Assembly: GCA_046729255.1 (NCBI GenBank)
Contig: JBKPGF010000034.1
Coordinates: forward strand, 37,095-101,094
Length of the DNA: 64,000 bases
DNA from: PALSA-612 sp046729255
Lineage (GTDB): Bacteria; Actinomycetota; Thermoleophilia; Gaiellales; Gaiellaceae
Direction of reading: 5' to 3'
In this document: in pieces, positions 10,856 through 19,778 of the stretch
Layout of the letters: each line of letters starts with the position of its first letter
Position numbering within the stretch: the first letter of the stretch is position 1
Program-made: the position numbers and the translations under genes
The notes under the pieces: generated by a model
What the model was told of the DNA's origin: nothing
The model's database searches: none
The model's input: the letters and a program-made list of their open reading frames with translations, nothing else

Positions 10856-11809
10856 CTAGAGCGCCAGCAGCTCCCGCTCGCGCCCGGGCGTGAGGCCGAC
10901 GCCTTCGACGGGCTCGGCATCCGCGAGCGTGCCGCGAATCGTCTCCACGAGCGGCCTGAACGTCAGCCCCGCAGCACGCGCACGGTTGGTCGGCGCCTGC
11001 ATCATGCCGGCGTAGCGGGGTATCGGCAGCCACAGCGGGAGCTCCATCCAGGGTCCCACCTCTTCTGAAAGAAGACTCTCGCTCGCCACCCACGTGAACG
11101 TCGCGTCGCTGCCGGAGGCGGCTCGACATTCCTCGAGCAGGTCGCCGAAGGGCATCGGCTCGCCCGTGGCGTTGAACGTGCCGCCGAGGCTGTCGGTCGT
11201 CGCGTCGACCATCCAGGTCGCGAGATCGCGCACGTCGATGAACTGGACAAGATCGTCTGGCGAGCCCGGTGCGAGCACCTCGCCGCCGCGCGCCACCCGG
11301 TGCGGCCAGTACGTGAAGCGTCCTGTCGGATCGTGGGGTCCGACGATGAGGCCGGGCCGCACGACGAGCGCGCGATCGCCGAAGGCTTCCTCGACGATGC
11401 CCTCGCACAGTGCCTTGCGGGCCCCGTACGTCTCGTCGCTCTCTTCCGCGTCGTCCCCCGGCGGAAGTTGGGCCACCGCAGCATCCTCCGCCGGAGGCTC
11501 GGACATGTCCGCGTAGACGGAGATGCTCGACACGAAGCTGTAGCCACCCGTGAGGTCTTGCAACACGTCCACCGAGCGGCGGACGTCCTCCGGAAGGTAC
11601 GCGGCGACGTCGAGCACGGCGTCCCACTCGCGGCCCTCGAGCGCCGAGAGGTCGGATGAACGGTCGCCGTGCAGCTTCTCCACTTCGGGGAACAGGTCGG
11701 GGTTCGTCTGGCCGCGGTTGAAGAGCGTGGGCTCGTGGCCCGCCGCGAGCAGCGCGTCGACGAGGGCGCGCCCGAGGAACTTCGTCCCCCCGAGTACGAG
11801 GGCTTTCAT
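10856..11809 (-). CDS. NAD-dependent epimerase/dehydratase family protein
   Basis: 317 residues, extended SDR (Rossmann) fold. The dinucleotide loop GGTKFLGRALV is at the N-terminus, the catalytic-type YxxxK appears as YGARK near residue 128, and SSISVYAD supplies the usual Ser/Thr. VVRPGLIVGPHDPTGRF is typical of sugar-nucleotide or reductase-like members. The substrate is unknown. Its ATG overlaps the TGA of the upstream M20 hydrolase gene (ATGA), indicating coupled translation. Confidence 0.8.
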   Translation of the reverse strand: MKALVLGGTKFLGRALVDALLAAGHEPTLFNRGQTNPDLFPEVEKLHGDRSSDLSALEGREWDAVLDVAAYLPEDVRRSVDVLQDLTGGYSFVSSISVYADMSEPPAEDAAVAQLPPGDDAEESDETYGARKALCEGIVEEAFGDRALVVRPGLIVGPHDPTGRFTYWPHRVARGGEVLAPGSPDDLVQFIDVRDLATWMVDATTDSLGGTFNATGEPMPFGDLLEECRAASGSDATFTWVASESLLSEEVGPWMELPLWLPIPRYAGMMQAPTNRARAAGLTFRPLVETIRGTLADAEPVEGVGLTPGRERELLAL

Positions 11810-13020
11810 CCCGGATAGCGCTGGATCGCCCTGAAGATCGCCTCCGCACCGAAGCCGACGGCCTCGACGGGCACGCGCTCGTCCGCCGCGTGCGCGAGCG
11901 TGGCGAGCGGGAAGTTCTCGGGAATCCGCATCGGCATGAAGCCGTACGTCTGGATGCCGAGCGGTGCGAGGTGACGCGCGTCGGTCACGGCGGGCAGCAG
12001 CATCGGAATCGGCACACCTTCGGGATCGAGCTCGCGGAAGATCCCCGCCAACGGCTCGTAGAACGTCATGTCGGCGTCCTGCGGGCCCTCGTCGTGGCGC
12101 AACACCTCGAGCTCGATGTCCTTGCCGATGATGTCCCGCAGCTCTGCGAGCAGATCGTCGGGGCCGAATCCCGGCAGCACCCGGCCGTCCAGCTCGACCT
12201 CGATCTCGCAGGGGATGACGTTGACGGCGGAGCCGCCGTGGACGATTGTCGCGTTGACGGTGTTCCGCAGCGTGCCTTCGAGCGGCCTACCCTGCTCCCC
12301 GATGATTCGCAGCGCAGCGCCGAAGGTGCGTGGATCTAGCAGCGCGTGGAGGACGGCCGCCTTCGAACGCGGCAGCGCTGCGGCGATTTCCTCGATCATC
12401 CGCCGCGCGACCGGCGTCACGTGGGGAGGGGTGCGCTTTCGGTCGAGGTCGCGGAGCATCCTTCCGAGTCGCGCCATCGCGCCGCCTCGGAAGGGTCGCG
12501 CCGCATGGCCGGCCGGTCCGCGGATAGTGGCCCTGATATGGCACATGCGCTTCTCCGCCACCTGGATGGGATAGAAGCGCCGCCCGGCGATGTAGATCGA
12601 GACGCCGCCGACCTCGCCGACGGCGTGGCGGATACCGGCGAGCTCGTCGGGATGCTCCTGCGCCAGGAACTTCGCCCCGAAGTCCCCGCCGGCCTCCTCG
12701 TCCGAGAGCACGGCGAGGACGAGCCCTCCCGGCGGCACGGCGTCTTCGGCGTTCGCTCGAAGGAAGGCGGTGATCATCATCGACACGCCCGACTTCATGT
12801 CGAGTGCGCCGCGGCCCCAGATCTCACCGTCCACGAGCTCGGCCGCGAATGGCGGATGCGTCCACTGCTGGCCGGCGGTCGGGACGACATCGACGTGGCC
12901 GTAGAGAAGGAACGGCGAGCCGCCCCCCGCCCCTGGCAGGCGTGCGATGAGGTTCGGTCGTTCGGGATCGCGCGAGTAGAGCGCGCTCTCGATGCCCGCC
13001 GCGGACAGCAGGTCGCGCAC
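11806..13020 (-). CDS. M20 family metallohydrolase (ArgE/DapE/ACY1-like)
   Basis: Zinc-dependent amidohydrolase/peptidase. Metal-ligand motifs are LLYGHVDVVP, GRGALDMKSG, the catalytic LSDEEAGGD, and a late His in TLAHAADERV; a dimerisation domain sits in the middle. From the GTG at 13020 it has 404 residues, but homologous-looking sequence continues upstream in frame (PDPVELLRDLLRFDTTNPPG) to a CTG at 13107, 2 nt after the preceding gene. The true start may therefore be this CTG, or another non-standard codon, since no ATG/GTG/TTG is available. The substrate is likely an N-acyl amino acid or dipeptide. Confidence 0.85.
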   Translation of the reverse strand: MRDLLSAAGIESALYSRDPERPNLIARLPGAGGGSPFLLYGHVDVVPTAGQQWTHPPFAAELVDGEIWGRGALDMKSGVSMMITAFLRANAEDAVPPGGLVLAVLSDEEAGGDFGAKFLAQEHPDELAGIRHAVGEVGGVSIYIAGRRFYPIQVAEKRMCHIRATIRGPAGHAARPFRGGAMARLGRMLRDLDRKRTPPHVTPVARRMIEEIAAALPRSKAAVLHALLDPRTFGAALRIIGEQGRPLEGTLRNTVNATIVHGGSAVNVIPCEIEVELDGRVLPGFGPDDLLAELRDIIGKDIELEVLRHDEGPQDADMTFYEPLAGIFRELDPEGVPIPMLLPAVTDARHLAPLGIQTYGFMPMRIPENFPLATLAHAADERVPVEAVGFGAEAIFRAIQRYPG

Positions 13021-13109
13021 GTGCTCGACGCACTCGCGCTCGGCGCCGGGCGGGTTCGTCGTGTCGAAGCGCAGCAGGTCGCGCAGGAGCTCGACCGGGT
13101 CGGGCAGGG

Positions 13110-14276
13110 CTACAGCGATGCGAGTGCCTCCAGCAGCCGGTCGACCTCGGCATGGGTGTTGTAGTGCAGGAACCCCGCGCGCACCGCGCCGCCCGAGTCC
13201 TCGAGGTCGAGGCGGCGCAGCACCTCAAGCGCGTAGTAGTTGCCCGGCCAGACGGCGATGCGCTGCGCGCCGAGACGTCTCCCTACCTCGTTCGGGGCGA
13301 TGCCTTCGACCGTGAACATGAACGTCGGCACGCGCCCGTCCGTCGTCTGCCTGCCGTAGAGCGTCAGCCCGTCGGGCAGACCGTCGAGGAAGCGCTCGCC
13401 GAGCGACCGCTCGTGTGCCTGGATCGCCGGCCAGCCGATGGAGTCGACGTACTCCACCGCGGCCACGAAGCCGGCAAAGAGCTCGAATGGCTGCGTCCCG
13501 GTCTCGAAGCGATGGCCCAGGGGCTCGTCGGCCTGCGGTCGAACCTTGTACGGCCGCCAGCCCTCGGCGACCTCGCGCCTGACGTACGCGAGACCGAGGT
13601 GCGGCCCGAAGAACTTGTAGGGCGAGCAGAGGAGGACGTCGACGCCCCAGGCGGTGACGTCGGTTGGCACGTGCGGAGCGGCGTGGACCGCATCGGCCCA
13701 CGCGAGTGCTCCCACGCTGTGCGCGAGCTCGACGATGCGGGCAACGTCCGTCAACGTGCCGACGGCGTTCGAGGCGACCGGGAACGCAACGACGCGCGTC
13801 CGTGGCGACAGCTGTGCCTCGAGGTCGGCGAGATCGACGTCGCAGTCGTCGGTGATGTCCGCGAAGCGGACGGTCAGCCCGAGGTCGTGGGCGAGCTCGA
13901 GCCACGGTGAGACGTTGCCGTCGTGGTCGAGTCGGGTGGCGACGATCTCGTCGCCGGCCGCGAAGTCGCGCGCGGCGGTGCGGGTCAGGGCAAACGACAG
14001 GGACGTCATGTTCGCTCCGAACGTCACCTCCTCCGGCGAGCAGCCGAGGAAGCGGCCTGCCGCCTGCCGCGAGGCGTCGATCAACTCCACCGTGCGCGCG
14101 CTCGTCTCGAATGGCCCGCCGACGTTCGCGTTCGACGTGCGGAGGTAGGTGCCGATCGCATCGATCACCTCGTCCGGCACCTGTGTCCCCCCCGGCCCGT
14201 CGAACAGGACGAGATCGCGCTGCAACGCGCTGAAGCGTGCGCGAACGGCTTCGACGTCGAGCGCGAGCGTGGCCAT
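13110..14276 (-). CDS. Class V aminotransferase, cysteine desulfurase-like
   Basis: 388 residues. A PLP enzyme of fold type I, with FDGPGGTQVP near the N-terminus, the Asp of ADAVHAAPH pairing with the pyridine nitrogen, and the Schiff-base lysine in CSPYKFFGPHLG. The sequence is closest to the VC1184-like aminotransferase subfamily rather than to housekeeping IscS/SufS, because no mobile catalytic Cys loop is evident. It is the first gene of an operon with an M20 hydrolase, an epimerase and ACC deaminase, which suggests amino-acid or small-amine catabolism. A TAGTGT hexamer lies 6 nt upstream. Confidence 0.82.
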   Translation of the reverse strand: MATLALDVEAVRARFSALQRDLVLFDGPGGTQVPDEVIDAIGTYLRTSNANVGGPFETSARTVELIDASRQAAGRFLGCSPEEVTFGANMTSLSFALTRTAARDFAAGDEIVATRLDHDGNVSPWLELAHDLGLTVRFADITDDCDVDLADLEAQLSPRTRVVAFPVASNAVGTLTDVARIVELAHSVGALAWADAVHAAPHVPTDVTAWGVDVLLCSPYKFFGPHLGLAYVRREVAEGWRPYKVRPQADEPLGHRFETGTQPFELFAGFVAAVEYVDSIGWPAIQAHERSLGERFLDGLPDGLTLYGRQTTDGRVPTFMFTVEGIAPNEVGRRLGAQRIAVWPGNYYALEVLRRLDLEDSGGAVRAGFLHYNTHAEVDRLLEALASL

Positions 14277-14282
14277 GTCGCA

Positions 14283-14288
14283 ACACTA
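14283..14288 (-). promoter_or_regulatory. -10 hexamer TAGTGT of the aminotransferase-acdS operon
   Basis: On the minus strand TAGTGT ends 6 nt before the ATG at 14276. It is the only promoter-like sequence ahead of the four-gene operon. Confidence 0.45.
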
Positions 14289-14332
14289 TCCAGCTACCCT
14301 GGGGCTGTCGTCGTTCTGCAGAGGAGCAGGCC

Positions 14333-15862
14333 GTGGGGGCGCTTCACCGGACAGGACTTCGTCTCGCGGCGGTGTTGGTCGGAGCCCTGCTCGCAGCAGG
14401 CGCGACGCCGGCGTGGAGCGGTGGCGGCAAAGCGGGCCCTGAGGTCGCCCGGGCGCTGAAGGAAGGCGGCGTCATCCTCGTGCTCCGGCACGCCGCCACG
14501 GACTACTCGAAGCTCGACGAGGAACCCGTCGACCTTGCGGACTGTGGCACGCAGCGAAACCTGTCCGCACAAGGGCGTGCCCAGGCGCGCGCGATCGGGA
14601 CGGCTGTCCGCCGGCTCAAGGCTCGGGTGGGGAGGGTGCTGGCGAGCCCGTTCTGCCGCACACGCGAGACGGCGCGGCTCGCATTCGGCCGCTGCACGGT
14701 GAACAACGCGCTCCTGAACACCATCGACACGCAGCACGACGACCGCTGGAGGCGCCAGATCAGATCGGCACGCGCCCTCCTTGGGCGCGTGCCTGCGCGG
14801 GGAACGATTGACGTTCTCGTCACGCACGGAAGCGTGATCACGGATACGACGCGCGCGGTCGTCGAAGAGGGCGAGACGCTCGTCCTGCGCCCGCGCGGCA
14901 GGAGCCGCTACCAGTTCGTGGGCCGCGTACTGGCGAGCGACTGGCGATCGCTGCGCGCCCCCGCGGCAGCCGACGCCCTCCGTGTCCGCGAGTACCGGGT
15001 TCCCGCCGGCTCGCACCCGCACGACGTCGCACCGGCCCGCGACGGCACGGTTTGGTACACGGCTCAGGCGACGGGAGCGCTCGGCAGGCTCGACCCTGCG
15101 ACCGGGAAGGTGACGGAGATCCCGCTCGGCGACGGATCCGCCCCACACGGGGTGATCGTCGGCCTCGACCGCGCCGCGTGGGTCACGGACGGCGGGCTCA
15201 ATGCGATCGTGCGCGTCGACGCGCAGACAAGCGAGGTGACCCGGTACCCGCTGCCCGCCTCGAGCGGCTACACGAACCTCAACACGGCGACGTTCGATCG
15301 CCGCGGTGTGCTCTGGTTCACCGGTCAGAGCGGGATCTATGGCCGCCTCGATCCGCGCACTCGGGCGCTGCGCGTGTTCAGGGCGCCCAACGGCCCGGGG
15401 CCCTACGGGATCGCCACGACGCCCAGGGGCGAGGTCTGGTACGCGTCACTCGCCGGCAGCCACGTCGCGAGGATCAACGTCCAGACCGGAAAGGCGACGG
15501 TGCTGCGACCGCCCACGCGCGACCAGGGCGCCCGACGGATCTGGTCGGACTCGCGCGGCCGGCTCTGGGTGAGCGAGTGGAACGTCGGCAAAGTGGCGCG
15601 CTACGACCCGGCGACGCGACGCTGGCGCGAGTGGCGCCTTCCCGGCCAGGCGCAGCCCTATGCGATCTACGTGGATGCCAAGGACATCGTCTGGTTGACG
15701 GACTTCGCGGCGAGCGCGATCGTGCGCTTCGATCCGAAGACAGCGCGCTTCACCCGAGTGCGGCTGCGGGCCGGCGCGGACGTTCGCCAGTTGCTCGGGC
15801 GGCCCGGAGAACTGTGGGGCGCCGAGTCCGGCGCCGACCGGCTCGTCGTCGTGCGCGGCTAG
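14333..15862 (+). CDS. Secreted fusion: histidine phosphatase plus Vgb-like beta-propeller
   Basis: 509 residues. The GTG at 14333 is preferred over upstream starts because GAGGAG lies 6-11 nt before it and a signal peptide follows (LHRTGLRLAAVLVGALLAAGATPAWS). Residues about 35-205 are a histidine phosphatase domain: LVLRHAATD with the phosphorylated His53 (RHA instead of the common RHG), the second Arg in SPFCRTRETAR and the second His in LVTHGSVI. Residues about 215-509 contain five to six streptogramin-lyase/NHL-type blades (GTVWYTAQATGALGRLDPATG...). Export and the fusion suggest an extracytoplasmic phosphoester hydrolase; the substrate is unknown. Confidence 0.8.
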   Translation: MGALHRTGLRLAAVLVGALLAAGATPAWSGGGKAGPEVARALKEGGVILVLRHAATDYSKLDEEPVDLADCGTQRNLSAQGRAQARAIGTAVRRLKARVGRVLASPFCRTRETARLAFGRCTVNNALLNTIDTQHDDRWRRQIRSARALLGRVPARGTIDVLVTHGSVITDTTRAVVEEGETLVLRPRGRSRYQFVGRVLASDWRSLRAPAAADALRVREYRVPAGSHPHDVAPARDGTVWYTAQATGALGRLDPATGKVTEIPLGDGSAPHGVIVGLDRAAWVTDGGLNAIVRVDAQTSEVTRYPLPASSGYTNLNTATFDRRGVLWFTGQSGIYGRLDPRTRALRVFRAPNGPGPYGIATTPRGEVWYASLAGSHVARINVQTGKATVLRPPTRDQGARRIWSDSRGRLWVSEWNVGKVARYDPATRRWREWRLPGQAQPYAIYVDAKDIVWLTDFAASAIVRFDPKTARFTRVRLRAGADVRQLLGRPGELWGAESGADRLVVVRG

Positions 15863-15917
15863 CGTCCAAACCGTCTCCGACGAGTGTCGTCCGGTCCGGG
15901 GGCTACCGTGGCCCGGC

Positions 15918-16112
15918 ATGGAGGAACGGCTACGGCCGTTGAGCGAGCGGGAGTGCTACGAGCGCCTGTACGGCGAGCGCAACCCCCTCGTCACCGTGCT
16001 CCCTCACGGATCGGCCGTCCCTCGCGGGCCGACGCTCTCCGAGGAACAGATGCGAAAGGCGTTCTTCGACCGTCTCGACCTCATGTACGAGGACGTGGAG
16101 GAAGCGGCCTGA
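15918..16112 (+). CDS. Small hypothetical protein, 64 residues
   Basis: A short acidic/basic protein (EERLRPLSERECYERLYGERNP...) without membrane segments. It has the codon bias of its neighbours, and TACCGT at 15904-15909 ends 8 nt before the ATG. It sits 7 nt ahead of the mug-like gene, so the two may be cotranscribed. I do not recognise the family. Confidence 0.55.
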   Translation: MEERLRPLSERECYERLYGERNPLVTVLPHGSAVPRGPTLSEEQMRKAFFDRLDLMYEDVEEAA

Positions 16113-16119
16113 TGCACGG

Positions 16120-16785
16120 GTGCACGACTTCCCGGCGGCGCGTTCCTCGTCTCCGTCCCGTGTCGCTCTGGGTGCTGCGGCTGCGCTGCGCGGGCCGTGG
16201 GCACGGCAGCCGCAGCTGCGCACGCCGCTCGTCCTGGACCGGTCGCCCCGTGCGCTGTCGCCCGCGATAGCGAGCGCCGTCCCAGACGTCCTTGCGCCGG
16301 GCCTCGAGGCAGTCTTCTGCGGCATCAACCCCGGCCGTGCCTCGGCGGCCGCGGGCGCGGCGTTTGCCAACCCGCGGAACGACTTCTGGCGGCTGCTGCA
16401 CGAAGCCGGCTTCACCCCGCGGCTGCTCGCACCCCAGGAGCAGGCCATGCTGCTCGACTTCGGCTACGGGCTCACGAACGCCGCACACCGAACGACGCGA
16501 GGCTCGAGCGAGCTCCGCGCGGCGGACTTCGCCGGTGCCGCCGACCGGCTGGCCGGCATCGCCTTCGACCTTCACCCGCGCGCGATCGCCTTCGTCGGCA
16601 AGGCTGCGTACCAGGGGACGTACCGCGAGCGGCCCGAGCTGGGTCTTCAGGAGCGGCGCCTCGGTGACACGCTCCTTTATGTGCTGCCGTCGACGTCGCC
16701 GGCCAACGCAGCCGTCCCGTGGGAGGAACGGCTGCGCTGGTTCCGAGCGTTTCACGAGTTGCTCACCCCGCCCAGCGGTTCGTGA
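16120..16785 (+). CDS. mug: G/U mismatch-specific uracil-DNA glycosylase (Mug family)
   Basis: Removes uracil or ethenocytosine from mismatched DNA. The core carries the family motifs GINPG (active-site loop, after APGLEAVFC) and PSTSPANAAVPWEERL near the C-terminus, plus FANPRNDFWRLLHEAG. The GTG at 16120 is the only conventional start available and gives about 60 poorly conserved N-terminal residues, so the real start is uncertain. The 3' end overlaps the convergent NAD synthetase gene by 23 bp. Confidence 0.85.
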   Translation: MHDFPAARSSSPSRVALGAAAALRGPWARQPQLRTPLVLDRSPRALSPAIASAVPDVLAPGLEAVFCGINPGRASAAAGAAFANPRNDFWRLLHEAGFTPRLLAPQEQAMLLDFGYGLTNAAHRTTRGSSELRAADFAGAADRLAGIAFDLHPRAIAFVGKAAYQGTYRERPELGLQERRLGDTLLYVLPSTSPANAAVPWEERLRWFRAFHELLTPPSGS

Positions 16786-18370
16786 TCGGCATGCGGCGGT
16801 CGCGGCCGAACGCCTTCGGTCGCAGCTTCACGCCCGGCGGCGCCTGGCGGCGCTTGTACTCGGCGCCGTCCACGAGCGCGACGATGCGGTCGACGATCGC
16901 TGTATCGAAGCCGAAGCCCTCGCCGACGAGCTCCTCGCGCGACCGGTCCTGCTCGACGTAGGCCTCGAGCACCGGGTCGAGATTCCGGTACGGAGGCAGC
17001 GAGTCCTCGTCGAGTTGGCCGGGGGCGAGTTCGGCGCTCGGGGCACGCTCGATGATCGACACCGGTATGAGCTCTCGCCCCGCCAGCTCGTTGAGGTGCC
17101 GCGCCAGTCGCCAGACGTCGGTCTTGAACACGTCCTTCAGCAGCGCGAAGCCGCCCGCCATGTCGCCGTAGAGCGTCGCGTAGCCGACAGAGAGCTCGGA
17201 CTTGTTCCCGGTCGCGAGCACGAGCCAGGCGAGCTTGTTGGACAGCGCCATCAGCAGCGTGCCTCGCACCCGCGCCTGGAGGTTCTCCTCGGCGGCGTCG
17301 CGCGTGCGGCCGGCGAAGCTGTCGGCGAGTGCAGTCTCGAGCTCGTCGACCGCCGCGTCGATGGGGATCTCCCGGAAGTCCGTGCCGAGCGACTCGGCGA
17401 GGGACCCGGCGTCGCGGCGCGTCGCGTCCGACGTGAAACGGGACGGCATCGACACGCAGTGGACGCGGTCCGCGCCGAGCGCCTCTGCCGCCAGCGCCGC
17501 CGTCAGCGCCGAGTCGATGCCGCCGGAGATGCCCACGACGACGTCTCCGAATCCGTTCTTCTCGACGTAGTCCCGGAGGCCGAGCTCGAGCGCGAGCCGC
17601 ATCTGGTCGAGCTCGCCGAGCGTTGACTCGGGCTCGCCTTTTGGCTCCTCGTCGAGGTCGACGACGAGCAGCGCCTCGTCGAACCCGGGTGCCCGGGCGA
17701 CGACGCGCCCCTCGGCGTCGAGCACGAACGAGTTGCCGTCGAAGACGAGCTCGTCCTGGCCGCCGACGGCGTTGCAGAAGGCGAGCGCGCACCCGTTGTC
17801 TCGCGCCCGCGAGGCGAACATCCCCTCGCGTTCCTGATCCTTGCCGACGTGGAACGGCGAGGCGGAGAGGTTGACGAGCACCTGCGCACCGGCCGCGGCG
17901 CTCTCGACGGCCACCGGCGCGGGCTGCCAGAGGTCCTCGCAGACGGTGAGCCCCAGCCGACGGTGACCGAGCTCGAGCAGCTCGACGGTTTCTCCCGGCT
18001 CGAAGTAGCGCTTCTCGTCGAAGACGCCGTAGTTCGGGAGCAGGCGCTTCCGGTAGACGGCGCCGATCTCGCCGTCGCGGCACACGAGGCAAGCGTTGTA
18101 GAGCCGCCCGCCTTCCCGGTGCGGTGCTCCCACAAGTGCCTCGATTCCCGCAGCCGCCCGGGCTGCCTCTCGCGCGGCCTTCTCCGCAGCGTCGACGAAG
18201 GCCGGGCGGAGCAGGAGGTCCTCGGGTGGGTAGCCCGTGATCGCGAGCTCCGGGAAGACGACGAGCTCGGCGCCCGCCGCCTTCGCCTCGCCGATCCAGT
18301 CGACGATGCGGGCGCGGTTGCCGTCGAGATCGCCGACGGTCGTGTTGATCTGGGCCAGCGCGATCCTCAT
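16763..18370 (-). CDS. nadE: Glutamine-dependent NAD+ synthetase
   Basis: 535 residues. Makes NAD+ from deamido-NAD+, ATP and glutamine. The N-terminal nitrilase-like amidase domain (1-240) has the Glu41-Lys108-Cys144 triad in FPELAITGY, YRKRLLPNYGVFDE and TVCEDLW. The C-terminal synthetase domain has the ATP-pyrophosphatase loop SGGIDS at 282-287 and the ATGNKSELSVGY motif. This two-domain form explains ammonia supply without a partner. It is divergent from the PLP decarboxylase gene across a 37-bp region holding a palindrome. Confidence 0.95.
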   Translation of the reverse strand: MRIALAQINTTVGDLDGNRARIVDWIGEAKAAGAELVVFPELAITGYPPEDLLLRPAFVDAAEKAAREAARAAAGIEALVGAPHREGGRLYNACLVCRDGEIGAVYRKRLLPNYGVFDEKRYFEPGETVELLELGHRRLGLTVCEDLWQPAPVAVESAAAGAQVLVNLSASPFHVGKDQEREGMFASRARDNGCALAFCNAVGGQDELVFDGNSFVLDAEGRVVARAPGFDEALLVVDLDEEPKGEPESTLGELDQMRLALELGLRDYVEKNGFGDVVVGISGGIDSALTAALAAEALGADRVHCVSMPSRFTSDATRRDAGSLAESLGTDFREIPIDAAVDELETALADSFAGRTRDAAEENLQARVRGTLLMALSNKLAWLVLATGNKSELSVGYATLYGDMAGGFALLKDVFKTDVWRLARHLNELAGRELIPVSIIERAPSAELAPGQLDEDSLPPYRNLDPVLEAYVEQDRSREELVGEGFGFDTAIVDRIVALVDGAEYKRRQAPPGVKLRPKAFGRDRRMPITNRWAG

Positions 18371-18372
18371 AG

Positions 18373-18401
18373 TTTACGACTCACAGTCTAAAACCTAGAC
18401 T
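18373..18401. promoter_or_regulatory. Divergent promoter region with inverted repeats (nadE / decarboxylase)
   Basis: TTTACGACT-CAC-AGTCTAAA (18373-18392) is an inverted repeat with one unpaired base. It overlaps a second one, AGTCTA-AAACC-TAGACT (18385-18401). TAGACT at 18396-18401 also serves as -10 hexamer 6 nt before GTG 18408. Such symmetry in so short a divergent region suggests an operator, possibly controlling NAD synthesis; the regulator is not identified. Confidence 0.45.
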
Positions 18402-18407
18402 GCACCC

Positions 18408-19778
18408 GTGACGTCCTTCAGCTCATTCGTCCGCGCCAACGACGCGGGACACCTCGAGATCGACGGCTGCGACGCGCTCGACCTCGTGCGGGAGCACGGA
18501 ACACCGCTGTGGGTGGTCTCCGACCGCACGATCCGCGAGAACTCCCGCAGGCTCCTCGACGCGTTCCAGGCCGAGTACGGACGGACCCGTCTCGTCTACG
18601 CGTCGAAGGCGAACCCGGAGCCCGCTGTCATCCGGATCGCGTGGCTCGAGGGAGCCCTCGTCGATGTCGTGACGATGGGCCACATCGAGCTAGCACTCGC
18701 GGCCGGCGTGCCGCCGTCGGCGCTCGTCTTCAACGGCAACTCGAAGACCCTCGACGAGCTTCGCTGGGCGGCCGAGCACGGGATGGCGTACGTGAACGTC
18801 GACTCGTTGGAGGAGATGGAGGCGCTGGCCGCAGTGGCGCCCGGCGTGGCGGAGCCGGTTCGTGTCTGTGTGAGGCTCGCCCTCGACGAGCGACCGTTCG
18901 CGACGGACGACCCGGAGTTCGCAGCGCACTGGGGCGGCGCGAAGTTCGGCATGGACGAGGAGGACGGGGTCGAAGCGGCCGCGCTCGCGCACACGGATCC
19001 GCACCTCGAGCTCGCCGGCCTCCATCAGCACTTCGGGTGGCCCGTCTAGGGCACGCCGTACGATCGGGCGCTCGACCTCGAGCGCCACGTCGCAGCGCTC
19101 GAGCAGGTGATCGACTTCGCGCTGACGTTGCGGGACGCACACGGCATATCGCCGGGCGTGATCAATCTCGGCGGGGGCTACCGGGTGCCACGCGCACACG
19201 GCGTCGGCCCGGGGGCGATCACGGAGGCGCCCACGGCGGAGGAGTACGCCGCCGCGATCGGCGGTCGGCTCCGGGAGCTCGACCGCGAGCACGGCCTCGG
19301 GGAGCCGCAGCTGCTGCTCGAGCCGGGCGGCTACCTCGTCTCGGATGCGGCCGTGCTGCTGGCCTCGGTGGGCCTGCGCAAGCGTCGCCGTGCGGGAGAC
19401 GGAGCCGTCGACTGGGTCTTTCTCGAGAACACGTCGTCTTACCACTTCGTCCGGCGGCTGATGTTCGACTTCCGCCACCACGTCGTCGCCGCCGGAAAGC
19501 TCACGGATCCGGCCGCGCCGCCGGTCAGTCTGGCCGGCCCCGTCTGCACCGACGACAACATCGCCCTGGACGTGTCCCTGCCAGACCTCGAGCGGGGTGA
19601 CCTCGTGGCCGTGCTCGATCAGGGCGCCTACTGCGAGTCCGTGACGAGCGATTACTGTGCCGTGCCGATTCCCGCCGCGGTGCTCGCCAGCGACGGCCGC
19701 GCCGAGATCATCCGCCGCAGGGTGTCGGCGGGCGAGATCGCCGCTCCGTTCGCGATGCCCTCCTGGCTGGCCGCCTAG
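18408..19778 (+). pseudogene. PLP-dependent decarboxylase (DapDC/OrnDC family) interrupted by one amber codon
   Basis: One reading frame of 456 codons is broken only by TAG at 19047-19049 (codon 214). Before it are the barrel-fold motifs, with the PLP lysine in YASKANPEP (Lys67) and GLHQHFGW. After it the same frame continues with GTPYDRALDLERH, INLGGGYRVP, the phosphate-binding LLEPGGYLVSD and the C-terminal active-site GPVCTDDNIALDVSLP. Everything needed for a diaminopimelate/ornithine-type decarboxylase is present, so the lesion is very recent, a base-calling error, or read through. A Tyr codon is one substitution away. It shares CTAG with the stop of the convergent synthetase gene. Confidence 0.7.

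Noticed and set aside
19047..19049. Amber codon read as pyrrolysine
   Set aside because: No pyl genes or suppressor tRNA seen, and this residue is not catalytic in the family.
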